Of a stretch of 5,481 nt of DNA, positions 4,223 to 5,481 are shown piece by piece; the stretch's first letter is position 1, and the number at the start of each line of letters is the position of its first letter. Made by a program: the position numbers and the translations under genes. The notes beneath the pieces were generated by a model, which had not been told where the DNA came from, ran no database searches, and saw only the letters and a program-made list of their open reading frames with translations. The stretch comes from Clostridiales bacterium (GTDB lineage Bacteria > Bacillota > Clostridia > Oscillospirales > Oscillospiraceae). The stretch spans positions 526 to 6,006 of the forward strand of contig DYBS01000125.1 of the NCBI GenBank assembly GCA_019418525.1, read 5' to 3'.

Positions 4223-5481
4223 TTATTCCTTGACCCACTCCCACACGTTCTCGTTGGAGAAGCTGGCGGAGGGGTAGTCGATGCCGGAGACGGTGTTGGA
4301 CTGGACGTGGAGGGCGGTGCCGAACCACAGGGGGATGAAGGGCCGCTCCTGGGCCAGGTAGTCCTCCAGCTCCGCCAGAGCGGCGGTGCGCTTGTCCGGG
4401 TCGGTCTCGTTCTTCACCGCGGCGATGCGCTCCTCATAGGGCGCGGTGTCCGGCACACGGAAGATGTTGTTTTCCGCGTTGAAGCGGCTCTCGGTGAACC
4501 ACAGGGGCAGCGCGTTGGGGGTATGGCTGGCGATGCCCATGTCGTAGGTACCGTCGGCCATGCCGGCGAACATGGTGGTGGAGTCCACCGTCTCCACCTG
4601 GACGGAGAAGCCCGCCTCCTCCAGCTGCTGCTGCATGAGGGCAGCCAGGCCCTGGCGGTTGGAGGTACAGGCCAGGCTGTACGTGGTGCCGTCGTACCCC
4701 GCCTCGGCCAGAAGCTCCTTAGCGGCGTCCACATTGTACTCCACGTTATAGTCCCCGGCGTAGCTGGCGCAGGTGGGCAGCACCGACGTACCGGTCACCG
4801 TGCCGTGGCCCTGGGTGGACTGCTCGCACAGCAGTTCCTTGTCCAGGGCGAGCTCGATGGCCCGACGGATGCGGGCGTCGTCGATGGACTCGTTATTCAG
4901 CATCAGCTCGAAGAAGGTGTTGGGCACCGTGCCCTCCAGCACCTGGAACCCGGCATTTTCCGCCGTGGGCTGGTCGTTGGCCGAGACGCTGCCACCGATG
5001 GCGTAGTAGTCCAGATCCCCGGCAATGAGAGCGGTGAGGAGGCTGTTCTTGTCCATCACCGTAATGTCCAGCTCGTCAAAGCCGGGCGCACCCAGCTGGT
5101 AGTTCTCGTTGGCAGTGAGGACCATAGAGGAGCCCATCACCTCCGACTGGAACTTACACGGGCCGGAGCCGATGGGGGCCGACCACAGGTCCATGGTCAT
5201 GGTGTCCGCCGGGGCCACGTCCTCCATGAGGTGGGTGGGCAGCACATAGTACTCCCGGTTGCGGTCCAGCAGAAAGTCCTCGGGGGTAGTGGGGGTCTTG
5301 AAGGTGAGCTTCAGTGTGTAGTCGTCCTCCGCCTCCACACCCACCGTCTCCCCCGCCACGGCCGCGCCGCTGGCGTCCGTGCCGGAGAGCACCGAGAAGG
5401 CCGAGCGGCCCAGGGTGGGACACGCCGGGTCGGTCATGCGCAGGATGGTATCCACCCAGTGCGGAGCGGTCACCGGGGTTC
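4223..5481 (-). CDS. Family 5 extracellular solute-binding protein of a peptide/nickel-type ABC importer (N terminus outside window)
   Basis: Substrate-capturing component of the importer, expected outside the membrane as a lipoprotein in a Gram-positive cell. 418 complete codons are visible and the frame is open to the right edge. The family is usually about 500-560 residues, so roughly the first 100-odd, including any signal peptide and lipobox cysteine, are missing. Numbering from the first full codon: GSGPCKF at 104-110 corresponds to the common GTGPYK(L/F) motif, with Cys in place of Tyr; IRRAIELALDK at 204-214 matches the conserved (V/I)RxAixxAiDR/K; AKELLAEAGY at 253-262; ERPFIPLWF at 378-386; and the C terminus ends ENVWEWVKE. 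An in-frame GTG at 5473 is internal, not the start, since conserved family sequence must precede it. Followed by two permease genes on the same strand. The residues seen do not tell peptide, dipeptide, opine, glutathione or nickel apart. Confidence 0.93.
   Translation of the reverse strand, partial: TPVTAPHWVDTILRMTDPACPTLGRSAFSVLSGTDASGAAVAGETVGVEAEDDYTLKLTFKTPTTPEDFLLDRNREYYVLPTHLMEDVAPADTMTMDLWSAPIGSGPCKFQSEVMGSSMVLTANENYQLGAPGFDELDITVMDKNSLLTALIAGDLDYYAIGGSVSANDQPTAENAGFQVLEGTVPNTFFELMLNNESIDDARIRRAIELALDKELLCEQSTQGHGTVTGTSVLPTCASYAGDYNVEYNVDAAKELLAEAGYDGTTYSLACTSNRQGLAALMQQQLEEAGFSVQVETVDSTTMFAGMADGTYDMGIASHTPNALPLWFTESRFNAENNIFRVPDTAPYEERIAAVKNETDPDKRTAALAELEDYLAQERPFIPLWFGTALHVQSNTVSGIDYPSASFSNENVWEWVKE

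Noticed and set aside
5471..5473. GTG at 5473 as the start of the binding-protein gene
   Set aside because: The frame is open beyond it to the window edge, and starting there would remove the signal peptide and the first part of the conserved fold; the true start lies to the right of the window.
1..5481. Mobile elements, CRISPR arrays, tRNA or rRNA genes, defence systems
   Set aside because: No transposase or integrase motifs, no regular spacer-repeat structure, no cloverleaf-like or rRNA-like segments; nearly all sequence is accounted for by five housekeeping or transport genes.

Overview
The window is ordinary, compactly packed chromosomal DNA from a GC-rich bacterium. The best guess is a GC-rich gut clostridium of the Oscillospiraceae / Flavonifractor-Lawsonibacter type. 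That rests on the style of the prolyl-tRNA synthetase, the strong AGGAGG-type ribosome binding sites, the use of GTG and TTG starts, a near-consensus sigma-A promoter, and AT-rich intergenic DNA between coding regions that look about 60% GC or more by eye. The taxonomic placement is inference.

Left part (1-1699, minus strand): proS, encoding a bacterial-type prolyl-tRNA synthetase with an insertion editing domain. It is complete at its N terminus and runs off the left edge probably only a few codons before its stop. Its GTG start, ribosome binding site, a 17-nt perfect palindrome in the leader and a probable promoter lie between 1700 and 1783.

Middle (1700-2205): a 179-nt divergent intergenic region separates proS from a plus-strand gene for a small ArsR/SmtB-family repressor with a Cys-x-Cys motif. 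The repressor gene has a very good promoter (TTGACA, 17 nt, TATACT), an imperfect dyad over the -10 and +1 that could be its own operator, and a GTG start fixed by an AAGGAGG site. A series of GAAA/TTTC motifs at 7-nt spacing lies between the two promoters. The repressor gene ends inside a strong bidirectional intrinsic terminator.

Right part (2204-5481, minus strand): three genes of a peptide/nickel-type (DppABC/OppABC family) ABC importer, transcribed towards the repressor gene and ending at the same terminator. In transcription order they are a family-5 solute-binding protein (N terminus outside the window), a DppB-type permease with a TTG start and a DppC-type permease coupled to it by an ATGA overlap. 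No ATPase gene follows; any partner ATPases must be upstream of the binding protein or elsewhere. A 112-nt gap with two stem-loops separates the binding-protein gene from the permease genes, a layout often linked to making more binding protein than permease.

I found no mobile element, CRISPR array or tRNA/rRNA gene, and no convincing new biological system. The points most worth a second look are regulatory: the crowded divergent region between proS and the ArsR gene, and the hairpin-rich gap between the binding protein and the permeases.
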